Origin: UBA5951 sp009936885
Lineage (GTDB): Bacteria; Pseudomonadota; Alphaproteobacteria; Puniceispirillales; Puniceispirillaceae
Reading direction: 5' to 3'
NCBI GenBank assembly: GCA_937996625.1
Contig: CALKVA010000003.1
Location: 1 to 61,392 of the forward strand
Length of the DNA stretch: 61,392 bases
Of the stretch, positions 44,468 to 53,835 are shown piece by piece. Positions within the stretch are counted from its first letter, which is position 1. Every line of letters starts with the position of its first letter. A model generated the notes under the pieces. That model did no database searches and was not told where the DNA came from. It was given only the letters and a program-made list of their open reading frames with translations. The position numbers were made by a program, and so were the translations under genes.

Positions 44468-45547
44468 ATGCCAATTATTTTATTTTTAGGGATGCTAATA
44501 TGGTTGAATTTTTCCCATGCGCATGAAATATCATCATGCATGTGTGATGAAGGCTGTTATACTGATGAGGTATCAAATCTAAAATGCAGTTCTAAGTCAG
44601 CTTCCTTTGAATCTAACGGCTTGCCAGATGATACACATACCTTAATGGAGGGGATTGTTGCGACAAATCAGCAATTTCCTCGAATGCATCAATATGAATA
44701 TAAAATTACTAGAACTCCCAAAAAAGCAAACCAGCCCACTTCAACAGATACTGGCGCAATAGGTGTTGCTGTAAATGGTGTGCCTATTTTTGATCCTTTT
44801 ACCCAAGGGCCGGTGGATCCTAAAACAGGTAAAAGACCGCATACTTTCTATCAAGGGGAATTAGATATTTGTGGAGGCCATGCTGGGCGAGGAGATGATT
44901 ACCATTATCATATTGCACCTATCTGTCTAATTGAAGAGTTAGGTGAAACATACATAGAGCGAATGAAACGCCCTATCGGGTATGCTATGGATGGATATCC
45001 GATACATGCGCTTGGATGGTTCGACAACGCAAATGATGTTGAAGAACAGTTGGATGAATGTCGGGGCATGGTGGATGAAAATGGTCAGTATTTCTATAAT
45101 GTAATGCACCAGGAAAGTTGGGCTGTTGCAGATTGCCTAACAGGTGAGCCACAAAAATTTTCTAAAGATAAATGGACACACAGAAAAGATAAATTTGGTG
45201 ATAACTATGTAGGAATGCCGCTAAAATTTGCGCTCCAAGAATATACACGAACTAATCATAAAACCGATATATGCTATGTTATGACAGGCATTCTCGAAAA
45301 AGAGCAGATATTATTAACGGATGGCACAACTAAGCAGGTGAAAAATCAAAACGGTTCGATATTTTATTGTAATTCTGAGTGCTATGGCATTTTTTTTCAA
45401 GCGGAGAAAAAACCATCAATAAAAGGTCGAGCCGTAATATATGATGAAATTTTAGATAATTGTCCTGTAACTTTTACAGAGTACACCCCATTTGACATTC
45501 TCGCCTATAAAGGCCCAAGACAGCAGGTAAGCCAAAAGAATAAATAG
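44468..45547 (+). CDS. Secreted YHYH domain protein
   Basis: This protein of 359 residues starts from ATG 44468, where a signal peptide (MPIILFLGMLIWLNFSHA) begins; ATG 44444 is an alternative and the longer frame from 44267 covers gcdH antisense. The mature N-terminus has a cysteine-rich run SCMCDEGC. The YHYH core is GRGDDYHYHIAP near 140, preceded by GVAVNGVPIFDP and DICGGHAGRGD, and followed by IGYAMDGYPIH. YHYH-domain proteins are uncharacterised periplasmic or extracellular proteins. The substrate is unknown. Confidence 0.78.
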   Translation: MPIILFLGMLIWLNFSHAHEISSCMCDEGCYTDEVSNLKCSSKSASFESNGLPDDTHTLMEGIVATNQQFPRMHQYEYKITRTPKKANQPTSTDTGAIGVAVNGVPIFDPFTQGPVDPKTGKRPHTFYQGELDICGGHAGRGDDYHYHIAPICLIEELGETYIERMKRPIGYAMDGYPIHALGWFDNANDVEEQLDECRGMVDENGQYFYNVMHQESWAVADCLTGEPQKFSKDKWTHRKDKFGDNYVGMPLKFALQEYTRTNHKTDICYVMTGILEKEQILLTDGTTKQVKNQNGSIFYCNSECYGIFFQAEKKPSIKGRAVIYDEILDNCPVTFTEYTPFDILAYKGPRQQVSQKNK

Positions 45548-45636
45548 CTACCCTATTCAGACAAACCTTCAAAAAATGGCAAATTTCTAAGAAATTATGT
45601 AGAGATATCTTTACGTTGAACTCTATTATCTAATTT

Positions 45637-45663
45637 ACGACTTTTTATCTAAAATTTAGTCGT
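45637..45663. promoter_or_regulatory. Inverted repeat upstream of the DmdA-like gene
   Basis: ACGACT and AGTCGT form perfect 6-base arms separated by 15 bases, within the 175-base AT-rich gap before the demethylase-like gene. It is short enough to be chance, so the call is tentative. Confidence 0.3.
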
Positions 45664-45755
45664 ACCTTAGATGCTAAACGAGCATTTGCTAGATTAAATC
45701 TGTTGATCTTTACAAATTAAACGTGATGTCCAAATTTAAGATCAATGAGGGTTTA

Positions 45756-46862
45756 ATGATTACGATTTCTCCATCCGCTCGCACGCTTCGTTCTCCTTAT
45801 TATCAATCAACTGTTGACGATGGTGTTGTCTCTTTTACCTTGTACAACTCCATGTTTTTGCCGACAGGATTTGGCGATCCAGAGGGTGAATATTGGCGAC
45901 TTAGAAACGGGGTTTCGATGTGGGATGTTGCTGTCCAACGCCAAGTCCAGCTAAAGGGCAGGGACGCAGCAAAACTGGCTCAGATATTAAGCCCGCGTGA
46001 TATTTCTAAAATGAAAATTGGGCAGGGAAAATATATTCCCTTATGTAATCACCTTGGCGTTCTTATAAATGACCCTGTATTGCTAAAAATAGATGAAGAT
46101 TGTTATTGGTTCTCGATTGCTGATAGTGATATCTGGTCATGGGCACGGGCGATTAATAATGAGCGTCAGCTAGAGGTTGAGATAAGTGAACCGCAAGTCG
46201 CTCCGCTGGCAATTCAAGGTCCATTAGCAGAGAAATTAGTTGTAGATTTATGCGGTGATTGGGTAAGCAGTCTTAAGTATTTTTGGTTTAAGCCTGCTGA
46301 GATAGAGGGGATCCCAATTCTTGTGGCGCGCTCTGGATATTCTAAACAAGGCGGATTTGAGTTCTATTTATTGGATAAAAAACTAGGTTCAAAATTATGG
46401 AATGTTGTAAAAGAAGCAGGCCAGAAATATGATATTGGCCCTGGTTGTCCTAATTTAAGTGAACGGGTTGAAAGTGGCCTTTTATCATTTGGCGGTGATA
46501 GCGATCATACAACCAACCCCTTTGAAGTTAGGTTAGGGGACTATGTGGATCTAAAACTCGAAGGGGACATTATCGGTTTACCTGCTCTAAAGAAAATTCT
46601 CGAGCAAGGCCCAAAAAGACATCAGCTAGGGGCTATATTTAAAGAACAGGATGCTAGTAGTTACCCTATATTTGAATGGATGACTATTTATCATGATGGT
46701 GAGCCAATAGGAAGTCTCACTAACCGAACTTGGTCTTATCAGCTGGAAAGGTCAATTGGTTTTGCGCTAGTATCTCGCAACGTAAATGCTGGCGAAGAGG
46801 TGTTAATCGAGACCGAGGCTGGCATGAAAGCCTCGGAATTAGTTGAATTACCTTTCGTGTGA
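45756..46862 (+). CDS. DMSP demethylase (DmdA)-like aminomethyltransferase
   Basis: This protein of 368 residues starts from ATG 45756, preceded by GAGGG, and aligns with the N-terminus of DmdA. It belongs to the folate-dependent GcvT fold. It shares long segments with marine DMSP demethylases: LSPRDISKMKIGQGKYIPL near 80-98, YWFSIADSD, APLAIQGP, ARSGYSKQGGFEFY and GCPNLSERVESGLLSFGGD. Close non-DmdA paralogues exist, so demethylation of DMSP is likely but not proven; another methylated substrate is possible. A beta-hydroxyacid dehydrogenase gene follows 76 bases later. Confidence 0.72.
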   Translation: MITISPSARTLRSPYYQSTVDDGVVSFTLYNSMFLPTGFGDPEGEYWRLRNGVSMWDVAVQRQVQLKGRDAAKLAQILSPRDISKMKIGQGKYIPLCNHLGVLINDPVLLKIDEDCYWFSIADSDIWSWARAINNERQLEVEISEPQVAPLAIQGPLAEKLVVDLCGDWVSSLKYFWFKPAEIEGIPILVARSGYSKQGGFEFYLLDKKLGSKLWNVVKEAGQKYDIGPGCPNLSERVESGLLSFGGDSDHTTNPFEVRLGDYVDLKLEGDIIGLPALKKILEQGPKRHQLGAIFKEQDASSYPIFEWMTIYHDGEPIGSLTNRTWSYQLERSIGFALVSRNVNAGEEVLIETEAGMKASELVELPFV

Positions 46863-46938
46863 GTGAATCGTCCTTATTGTTTGTTGCAATGAGCTAGCAA
46901 AATACAACTAGTTGATTGCCAATAGATTGGAAAATTAA

Positions 46939-47838
46939 ATGCGTTATGGGTTTGTCGGGCTGGGAAATCTTGGAAATAAACTTGCATCGAGTTTATTAAA
47001 ATCAGGGTTTTCGGTTACCGTATTTGATAAAGACCAGTCTTTATCAGAAAGCTTGAAATTAAAAGGAGCAGATGTTCGTAACACTGTGAAGCAATTATCA
47101 CAATGCGTTGATCATATAATAACCTGTCTTCCATCTCCAAAAGTTTCATTTGAAGTTATCAGAAAAGCATTGCCTCACATGGCAGATGGGTCTAGCTGGA
47201 TTGAGATGTCAACAATTAGCAGAGAAGATGTTCTACGATTCTCAGAACAGGCCAAAAAACACAATGTAGAAATGCTAGAGCTGCCCGTCACTGGCGGAGT
47301 TCATCTAGCAGCAAAAGGCAAAATTACAATGCTTGCCGGTGGAAACAAACATTTGTTTGAGTTGCATTATCCTGCATTGCAGGCAATGGGAGACAAGATA
47401 TTCCACATTGGGCCTCTTGGCAGTGCTGCTGTTATAAAAGTTATCACGAACATGCTTGCATTTATTCATTTGGTTGCAGATGGCGAGGCACTGATGCTTG
47501 CCAAAAAAGGAGGGCTAGATTTAGATACTGCTTGGCAGGCCATTGCAGCATCCTCTGGTAATTCATTTGTGCATGAAACCGAAGGGCAATTAATCCTTAA
47601 TGGTAGCTATGATGTTGGGTTTAGCATGGATTTAGCGCTGAAGGATTTAGGGTTTGCCAATCAATTTTCAAAAGAATTTGGTGTGCCTCTAAACTTATTA
47701 AACAAGGTAAAACAGATATTCGAAGAAGGACATCAGCGTTATGGCGGGGAGGCTCAATCAACTCAGATAGTTAAATTACTTGAAGATGCGTTAGGGACTG
47801 ATTTGCGAGCAGACGGATATCCCTCGCGGCTAGAATAA
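46939..47838 (+). CDS. 3-hydroxyisobutyrate dehydrogenase-family oxidoreductase
   Basis: This protein of 299 residues has the Rossmann motif GFVGLGNLGNKL at 4-15, MLELPVTGGVHLAAKGKI as substrate loop, and GSAAVIKVITNML with the catalytic Lys near 175. It belongs to the same family as the gene at 30571 but is clearly divergent. It is probably co-transcribed with the DmdA-like gene upstream. The oxidised hydroxyacid is unknown. Confidence 0.87.
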   Translation: MRYGFVGLGNLGNKLASSLLKSGFSVTVFDKDQSLSESLKLKGADVRNTVKQLSQCVDHIITCLPSPKVSFEVIRKALPHMADGSSWIEMSTISREDVLRFSEQAKKHNVEMLELPVTGGVHLAAKGKITMLAGGNKHLFELHYPALQAMGDKIFHIGPLGSAAVIKVITNMLAFIHLVADGEALMLAKKGGLDLDTAWQAIAASSGNSFVHETEGQLILNGSYDVGFSMDLALKDLGFANQFSKEFGVPLNLLNKVKQIFEEGHQRYGGEAQSTQIVKLLEDALGTDLRADGYPSRLE

Positions 47839-47892
47839 AATAGCTGCAATCACTGACTTTGACGCTGATGTCTTTTATCTAAGCTTGTTTGC

Positions 47893-48267
47893 TTAATTTA
47901 TTTGCTGAATTTGTCTGCGCTTTGTATTGAACGATGCCTTTTTCTTAATGCGTTCATTCATGGATAATTTTAAAGCCGCTTCCACTTCTTCCATCGTTAT
48001 TAAATTATTTGAATTTGTATCAACCCGCTTGAAAATCGTTTGGGCCATTTTCTCAAAATCAGGCTCGGCCTGTGTGCCGTTACGTTGACTACGCATTCTC
48101 TGACCATCAAAAAACATAGAGTGTCGGAAATTTTCAGCATTTTGGTGAGGACCTTAAAAATCCCTCAAGGAATGTTTGTTGGAATCTAGTAAGTAAGCGC
48201 CAACCATAGACAGAGCAATCGAAATAGTAATAGTGCCTGCTATAATTAAACTAAGTTTTTTATCCAT
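47893..48267 (-). pseudogene. EF-hand protein interrupted by an in-frame stop
   Basis: One reading frame runs from ATG 48267 (AGGATA upstream) to the stop at 47893 (124 codons). It is interrupted by TAA at 48154-48156 (codon 38). The 37-residue 5' part is a membrane-anchor or signal-like sequence (MDKKLSLIIAGTITISIAL). The rest, 85 codons, contains an EF-hand loop DTNSNNLITMEE. The only obvious defect is the TAA, one transition from CAA (Gln). It may be a recent pseudogene or a sequence error; translation from ATG 48117 could still give a 74-residue EF-hand fragment. Confidence 0.65.
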
Positions 48268-48542
48268 AATTTATCCTATTTTTTTGATTTGATTATTTCA
48301 AAGACTAACCAACTTATATTATTGCAGCGCCTAACAGGACAAGTGCGCACACCATATTTGCATAAAGCCATAAGGTAGATTGTTTCATTTTTAACATACC
48401 AATATTTTTTAAGTGTTATTTTCTATTAATACATAATCATCTGCAAAAGAGGTGCTAATTAGACCTAATTATGGTCTAACTATGAATTTTTTTATGTATG
48501 AAGGCTGTTAAAGAATAAAAATATGAGGAAGATAAAAAAGAG

Positions 48543-49307
48543 TTATTGCTGCGCTTTGGCGATGAAAGCTGTATTTCTATAAGCATCCTTGCCATACTGA
48601 AATTGCGCATCATCACTGGTATAAGTCATACCGCCGGCAGCACGAAGTATCGCATCACCTGCTGCTGTGTCCCATTCCATAGTTGGGCCAAAACGTGGGT
48701 AGAAGTCTGCCTCTCCAGAGGCAACTAGACAAAATTTTACAGATGATCCTGCACGTATCGTTTTTTTGACATTATGTGCCAAAAGCCATTCGTCTGTTTG
48801 AGAATCTCGGTGAGAAGTGCTTGCAATCGCAATTCGGTTTTCAAGCCTAAGTTTGCGAGGCATAAGCGGCAGAAAACGCTCATCACTATATTCAAAAGCG
48901 CCCTCATTACGTGCGCCAATAAATAATCGGTTCAGAGCAGGTGCCAAAATAATTCCCATTTCTGGATATTTATTTCTTATCAGTCCAATATTAACAGTAA
49001 AACTTCCAGAACCATCTGCTTTTAGAAATTCTTTGGTACCATCAAGAGGGTCAACCAGAAAGAAATTTGTCGGTGGTTCCAAAAGATGACTTTGCGCATT
49101 TTCTTCCGAAATAATTGGAATATCACTTTGGATACGTTTGAGCGCAGATAGCAGAATTTCCTCTGCTGCTAAATCGGCCTTTGTTACAGGTGAGCCATCT
49201 TGCTTCACCTCAATTTCAGTCTGGTGATGATAAATTTCCATTATGGCTTTGCCAGCTAATTGAACATCTGGAATCAAGGATTTTGCAAGCTCTAAGTCTG
49301 AAACCAT
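48543..49307 (-). CDS. cysQ: 3'(2'),5'-bisphosphate nucleotidase CysQ
   Basis: This protein of 254 residues is an inositol-monophosphatase-fold enzyme. It has IISEENA with Glu68/69, the metal motif VDPLDGTKEFL (Asp86, Asp89), and WDTAAGDAILRAAGG late. The length and spacing match CysQ, which removes the 3'-phosphate of PAP formed during sulfate assimilation. It is the last gene of a run with ArsJ, GAPDH and malonyl-CoA decarboxylase, 9 bases after ArsJ. Confidence 0.88.
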   Translation of the reverse strand: MVSDLELAKSLIPDVQLAGKAIMEIYHHQTEIEVKQDGSPVTKADLAAEEILLSALKRIQSDIPIISEENAQSHLLEPPTNFFLVDPLDGTKEFLKADGSGSFTVNIGLIRNKYPEMGIILAPALNRLFIGARNEGAFEYSDERFLPLMPRKLRLENRIAIASTSHRDSQTDEWLLAHNVKKTIRAGSSVKFCLVASGEADFYPRFGPTMEWDTAAGDAILRAAGGMTYTSDDAQFQYGKDAYRNTAFIAKAQQ

Positions 49308-49316
49308 TTTTAAGGA

Positions 49317-50600
49317 TTACCTTTGTTTTTCCAGATTTGCTAACGGGAATGTAAGCAAAAAGCTGAATAGACAAAGAATAGTAGCGCAAGCAAGACTGGC
49401 AGGTAAACCCCCAAACTGATAGCTTGCACCTGATAAAAAAGTCCCTAATAATCTGCCTCCTGCATTAGACATATAATAAAAACCAACATCCATAGTTACC
49501 CGTTCTGGATCACTGAATGCTAGAATAAGATAGGAATGCAAAGACGAATTAATGGCAAAAACAAATCCAAATATAAAAAGGCCAATCACAATAAAATAAA
49601 ATAGAGCCCAATCTGACAGAAGATTTGTGGCTGCGACAGCAGTCAATACAGCCAGAATTACAGCAAGAAACAGAACTGCCATTTTTGTTATTCGGATAAT
49701 AGAGTAACGAGAGCGTGAATCAGAATTTAGTAATTTGGGGGTTATCACTTGGGTTGCGCCATATAGAATTATCCAGAATGACATGAAGAAACCGATTTGA
49801 AAAAAAGCAGTTCTATTTTGCGAAAGGCTGCCATCTGATAAGATAGAATAAAAAAAGATCGGTATGCCAACAACAAACCAAACATCACGCGCACCGAATA
49901 AGAATAATCTTGCACCAGACAGCCAGTTTATATGACTATTAACAGAAAATACTTGCTTTAATTTTGCCGATTTATTTTTTGTTGTAAGACCAGAAGGCAT
50001 TATAAAAACTAGTAATAACAGCACGACGAGCAATAGTGCGACCAGTGACCATAAAGCGCTTGTAAAGCCTATAAAAGTTAGAAGCGCTGCTCCAAGTAAG
50101 TAACCAGACCCTTTCACTGCATTCTTTGAGCCTGTTAGAAACGCAACCCATCTAAATAAAGTGCCATCGCTATCTGGGGCAAGCCATTTCACAGCGCTTT
50201 TTGCACTCATTTTTGTTAAGTCTTTGGCAATCCCTGATAAGCCTTGTGAAATAACTACATAAGCAAGAGAAAAGCTAGCCAGCCCGGCACTAGATTGCAG
50301 CGCCTCAGAATATAAAGCAAGCGCAGAGAGCGCAATGATTTGGAATCCTAAACCTGCGTAAAGAGTAGTATTCAGACCAAGCCTTGCCGCAATATAGCCT
50401 GCATATAAATTTGTTATTACACCCATAAATTCGTAAAGCAAAAATATGGTTGCAAGTTCTATCGGTGAGAAACCAAGAAGATGAAAATGAAACAAAACGA
50501 GCATTCGTAGAGCGCCGTCTGCCAGCATGAAGCTCCAATAAGCAAAGGTTACGCTGAAATAAGCAGAAAGTGATTGCGATATTTTAGGGGCTTTGTTCAT
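49317..50600 (-). CDS. arsJ: ArsJ organoarsenical efflux permease (MFS)
   Basis: This protein of 427 residues is a 12-helix MFS protein with the ArsJ-specific blocks FMLADGALRMLVLFHFHLLG (24-43) and LSGIAKDLTKMSAKSAVKW near 130-148, plus LTGSKNAVKG. ArsJ exports 1-arseno-3-phosphoglycerate, which is made by the partner GAPDH encoded immediately upstream (8-base gap). The pair confers arsenate resistance. No arsR, arsC or arsB gene is in this stretch. Confidence 0.9.
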   Translation of the reverse strand: MNKAPKISQSLSAYFSVTFAYWSFMLADGALRMLVLFHFHLLGFSPIELATIFLLYEFMGVITNLYAGYIAARLGLNTTLYAGLGFQIIALSALALYSEALQSSAGLASFSLAYVVISQGLSGIAKDLTKMSAKSAVKWLAPDSDGTLFRWVAFLTGSKNAVKGSGYLLGAALLTFIGFTSALWSLVALLLVVLLLLVFIMPSGLTTKNKSAKLKQVFSVNSHINWLSGARLFLFGARDVWFVVGIPIFFYSILSDGSLSQNRTAFFQIGFFMSFWIILYGATQVITPKLLNSDSRSRYSIIRITKMAVLFLAVILAVLTAVAATNLLSDWALFYFIVIGLFIFGFVFAINSSLHSYLILAFSDPERVTMDVGFYYMSNAGGRLLGTFLSGASYQFGGLPASLACATILCLFSFLLTFPLANLEKQR

Positions 50601-50608
50601 CTAGATAT

Positions 50609-51628
50609 TTAGTGCCAATCTTGTTTGCATAAATAGCGCAGAATATCCACAACTCTGCAGGCATATCCAAATTCATTATCATACCAAGCATATAATTTTA
50701 TTTGGGTGTTGTTTATAACCATAGTTGACGGGGCATCTATAATGGCAGAGCGTGTGTCATTTACGTAATCTGCTGAAACTAATGGGCGTGTCTCATAACC
50801 AAGAATACCGTTGAGTTCCCCAACAGACCATGATTCAAGGCAGCGATTTACCTCCTCAACCGTTGTTTCTCGCACGACCTCAAACACACAATCTGTAATA
50901 GAAGCGTTAAGAAGTGGCACGCGAACAGCATGTCCGTTTAATCTGCCTTTTAACTCTGGATAAATCAGACTTATGGCAGTTGCAGAACCTGTTGTTGTTG
51001 GTATTAGAGAGTTCAAAGCAGAGCGGGCACGGCGCGTGTCGCTTGCTGGCTTGTCTACTATTTCTTGCGTATTTGTGATATTATGCAGAGTGGTAATTGA
51101 ACCATGGGCAATTCCAATTTCTTCGTGAATTACCTTTACAATCGGTGCCAAACAATTTGTGGTGCAACTAGCGGCTGTGATGATGTTATGTTGCGAAGGC
51201 AAATAATCTGTATGATTAATTCCGTAAACCACGTTTAATGCCTGACCCTCTTTAACAGGTGCAGAAACAAGCACTTTTCTAACGCCCTGTTCAAAATATG
51301 GTTTAAGAGTAGCCTCGGTTTTAAATTTTCCAGTACAATCAATTACAACGTCAATTTTCTCATTGTTTAAGCCAATTTTAGTTTGGTCAAACTCTTGCGT
51401 GCGACGAATATTGCGCCCATTTATGCAAAAGCCGTCCGCATTTGTCTTGATATTGGCTGTCCATTTTCCGTGTACCGTGTCAAATTCAAGCCATAAGGCA
51501 TGTTGCTCAATACGCCCTACAGGTTCGTTAATCAAAACCAATTCTATTGAATCATCCTTTAAATTTAGAAGCGAGCGGGCAACAAGTTTTCCAATCCTTC
51601 CCAGTCCATTAATTGCAATTCGAGCCAT
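50609..51628 (-). CDS. gap: Glyceraldehyde-3-phosphate dehydrogenase, ArsJ-associated
   Basis: This protein of 339 residues has NGLGRIG at 7-13, catalytic Cys155 in AASCTTNCLAP, and WYDNEFGYACRVVDI at the C-terminus. Next to ArsJ it is expected to use arsenate in place of phosphate, giving unstable 1-arseno-3-phosphoglycerate for export. It is 14 bases downstream of malonyl-CoA decarboxylase on the same strand. It could also serve in central metabolism; other gap genes are outside the window. Confidence 0.88.
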   Translation of the reverse strand: MARIAINGLGRIGKLVARSLLNLKDDSIELVLINEPVGRIEQHALWLEFDTVHGKWTANIKTNADGFCINGRNIRRTQEFDQTKIGLNNEKIDVVIDCTGKFKTEATLKPYFEQGVRKVLVSAPVKEGQALNVVYGINHTDYLPSQHNIITAASCTTNCLAPIVKVIHEEIGIAHGSITTLHNITNTQEIVDKPASDTRRARSALNSLIPTTTGSATAISLIYPELKGRLNGHAVRVPLLNASITDCVFEVVRETTVEEVNRCLESWSVGELNGILGYETRPLVSADYVNDTRSAIIDAPSTMVINNTQIKLYAWYDNEFGYACRVVDILRYLCKQDWH

Positions 51629-51642
51629 CTTTTTCCATTTTA

Positions 51643-52923
51643 CTAAGGCGTTTTGAGAAGTTTTTTGACACCCTGAGAAATCTCAATTTTTTGCTCTTTG
51701 GCGTAGGCTTCGTGATTTTTCTCAACATTTGGCAGGTCATAACGATAATTAACCATGAGTCCAAATGATTCAGACAAGCCTTTCTGGGATAGATTTCCAG
51801 CAAGGTTAATTCTGTCTAGTAATGCGCCATTTCCAAGATGGAATCTGGCAACAGGGTCGTTAGGCTGTTTATCTTTTCTAGTCGAGTTCATAAAGTATCT
51901 ACCAGCAGTTTCGATTAGAGTTTGCTCTTCTTCCTCTGAAGCCTCAGACCAGTCTATTTCGGCGAAACTGGCTAAGGTATTTGGTTCTGTTTTTTCCAGC
52001 CATTTTGAAAAATAAGGTACTGGAGAAAGGGTAAGAAAGTTTTTCAGATTCGGATATTCGCGCTGTAGCGCCTGAGCAACCTGTTTTATAAGAAAATTGC
52101 CAAATGAAATGCCAGCCAAACCTTTCTGGCAATTCGAGATAGAATAAAAAATAGCGCAAGATGCGTCTGTTGCATATATCATTGATCTGTCTGTTTCTAG
52201 AACTTCATTAATTTGACCAGGGATTTCGCTAGTAAGCGCCACTTCAACAAAAATCAGCGGCTCGTCTTCCATGGAGGGGTGAAAAAACGCAAAACATCGC
52301 CTGTCATCAGGGGCTAACCGTGAGCGCAGATCATCCCATGATTCAATTTCGTGAACAGCTTCATAAGCAATTATTTTTTCCAGAATATTAGCAGGTGTAC
52401 TCCAGTCAATGGGTCTCAGCACCAAAAAGCTAGGGCTAAACCAATTACGCAAGAGCGCTCTGAAACTCACATCAAGGCGCGCAAGAGAAGGGTCAGTGCG
52501 GATAATGGTTAATAATTCTGCCCTCATTTTCACCAATCTAACTGTTCCATGTGCGGTTGCGTTTAACCGGCGTAATAGCTCTGTCCATCCAGGCTCAACA
52601 GCAGTTGTAACATGCGTGAAATTCTCGGCATCTGGTGTGTTTGAATAATTTTCTATAGCAGAGCGAAGCAAGGATATATCAATATCAAGCTCAGAGGCAA
52701 TTGTGATGAAAAGAGCCTGTTTTTGAGAAACATTCATCTCGTCAAACATACGCAAGAAATTATCAGAATAGGCAATAGAAGATACCTCACCTACAGCTGT
52801 CATGACGGATGTTATCATCTCTCCTGGCTCGTTACGAACCAACATAGATGTCTTGTTTGAGAGCCCAAATCCTGCTCTGGATTTGCTCATGATAGTTTCG
52901 ATAAGATCGTTAAAGAATTTCAT
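51643..52923 (-). CDS. Malonyl-CoA decarboxylase
   Basis: This protein of 426 residues has the MCD helical N-terminal part (about 1-160) and the GNAT-like catalytic part with LVLRPIDWSTPANILEKII, FAFFHPSMEDEPLIFVEVAL near 215-234, and YSISNCQKGLAGISFGNFL. It converts malonyl-CoA to acetyl-CoA and CO2. It heads the minus-strand run gap-arsJ-cysQ. This pairing with arsenic export genes is unusual and may be only positional. Confidence 0.88.
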   Translation of the reverse strand: MKFFNDLIETIMSKSRAGFGLSNKTSMLVRNEPGEMITSVMTAVGEVSSIAYSDNFLRMFDEMNVSQKQALFITIASELDIDISLLRSAIENYSNTPDAENFTHVTTAVEPGWTELLRRLNATAHGTVRLVKMRAELLTIIRTDPSLARLDVSFRALLRNWFSPSFLVLRPIDWSTPANILEKIIAYEAVHEIESWDDLRSRLAPDDRRCFAFFHPSMEDEPLIFVEVALTSEIPGQINEVLETDRSMIYATDASCAIFYSISNCQKGLAGISFGNFLIKQVAQALQREYPNLKNFLTLSPVPYFSKWLEKTEPNTLASFAEIDWSEASEEEEQTLIETAGRYFMNSTRKDKQPNDPVARFHLGNGALLDRINLAGNLSQKGLSESFGLMVNYRYDLPNVEKNHEAYAKEQKIEISQGVKKLLKTP

Positions 52924-53026
52924 TAGTTCCTCATTTCTTCCGATATACTATAATATTATGACAGTTTTATTTTTATATGGGAAATAAGAAGCACGCCAAG
53001 GTTATTTTACTAACCTTTTTGAGCGG

Positions 53027-53812
53027 CTATTTTCCTTCAAAAATTGGAGTGCGTTTTTCCATAAAAGCTCTTCTTCCCTCGATGTAATCAGCGCTCTCAA
53101 AACAGGTCATTACTTTTGCGCTGCACGCATCTAAGTCTGTTTCAGATTCTTCCAATATGCATTGGTTTGCAATAAATTTTGTTGCCTCAATTGTTAATGG
53201 GGCATTGGCAGCTATCATATCAGCTACTTCAACGCAATGTGATGCAAGATCCTTATCATCAATTACTTTATTCACAAACCCCATGGAAGCCATTTCCTGT
53301 GCAGAAAACCGCCTTGCAGTGAAAAAAACTTCTTTAGTAAATGCAGGCCCTATAATTTGTACCAGCCTGTTTACACCCTCATATTCATATCCAAGTCCCA
53401 GTCTAGCAGCAGGTATAGCAAACTGAGAGGCAGTTCCGCAAAAACGCATATCACAGCTTGCCGCTAATCCAACACCGCCGCCAATACAAAAGCCGTCTAT
53501 CTGAGCAATCGTGGGTTTTGGAAAGTTAGCTACACCATCATATACTTTTTTCGTCATCTGATTATATTCTGTTACAGCTTCCTTGCTTGCGCGTTCACTT
53601 TCGAATTTAGAAATATCCGCACCAGCAACAAAAGATTTTCCGCCTGCACCAGAAAGCATCAAAACCCGCACGCTTTGGTCTGTTGCTAATATATTAATAG
53701 CCTTATTAACAGCAGTCCACATCTCCAAAGAGACAGCGTTCCTTTTTTCCGGCTGATTAAAAATAATATGTGCAATTGGACCTTCGCGGCGTTGCAGAAT
53801 TTTATCGGTCAT
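53027..53812 (-). CDS. Enoyl-CoA hydratase/isomerase family protein
   Basis: This protein of 261 residues starts from ATG 53812, preceded by AAGG; a TTG nine codons earlier overlaps the CoA-transferase stop. It is a crotonase-fold protein with AGGKSFVAGADISKF and the oxyanion segment GFCIGGGVGLAASCDMRF, and a C-terminal RRAFMEKRTPIFEGK. It hydrates 2-enoyl-CoA or performs related reactions. It is probably co-transcribed with the CoA-transferase gene upstream. Confidence 0.88.
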   Translation of the reverse strand: MTDKILQRREGPIAHIIFNQPEKRNAVSLEMWTAVNKAINILATDQSVRVLMLSGAGGKSFVAGADISKFESERASKEAVTEYNQMTKKVYDGVANFPKPTIAQIDGFCIGGGVGLAASCDMRFCGTASQFAIPAARLGLGYEYEGVNRLVQIIGPAFTKEVFFTARRFSAQEMASMGFVNKVIDDKDLASHCVEVADMIAANAPLTIEATKFIANQCILEESETDLDACSAKVMTCFESADYIEGRRAFMEKRTPIFEGK

Positions 53813-53835
53813 TTTAGTTACCTTATTGTAAGTGT

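Noticed and set aside
48314..48397. Short hydrophobic frame of up to 27 codons on the minus strand
   Set aside because: It could encode a small membrane peptide (from ATG 48397 or 48388), but there is no convincing ribosome binding site and no known family. The rest of 48268-48542 shows no gene.
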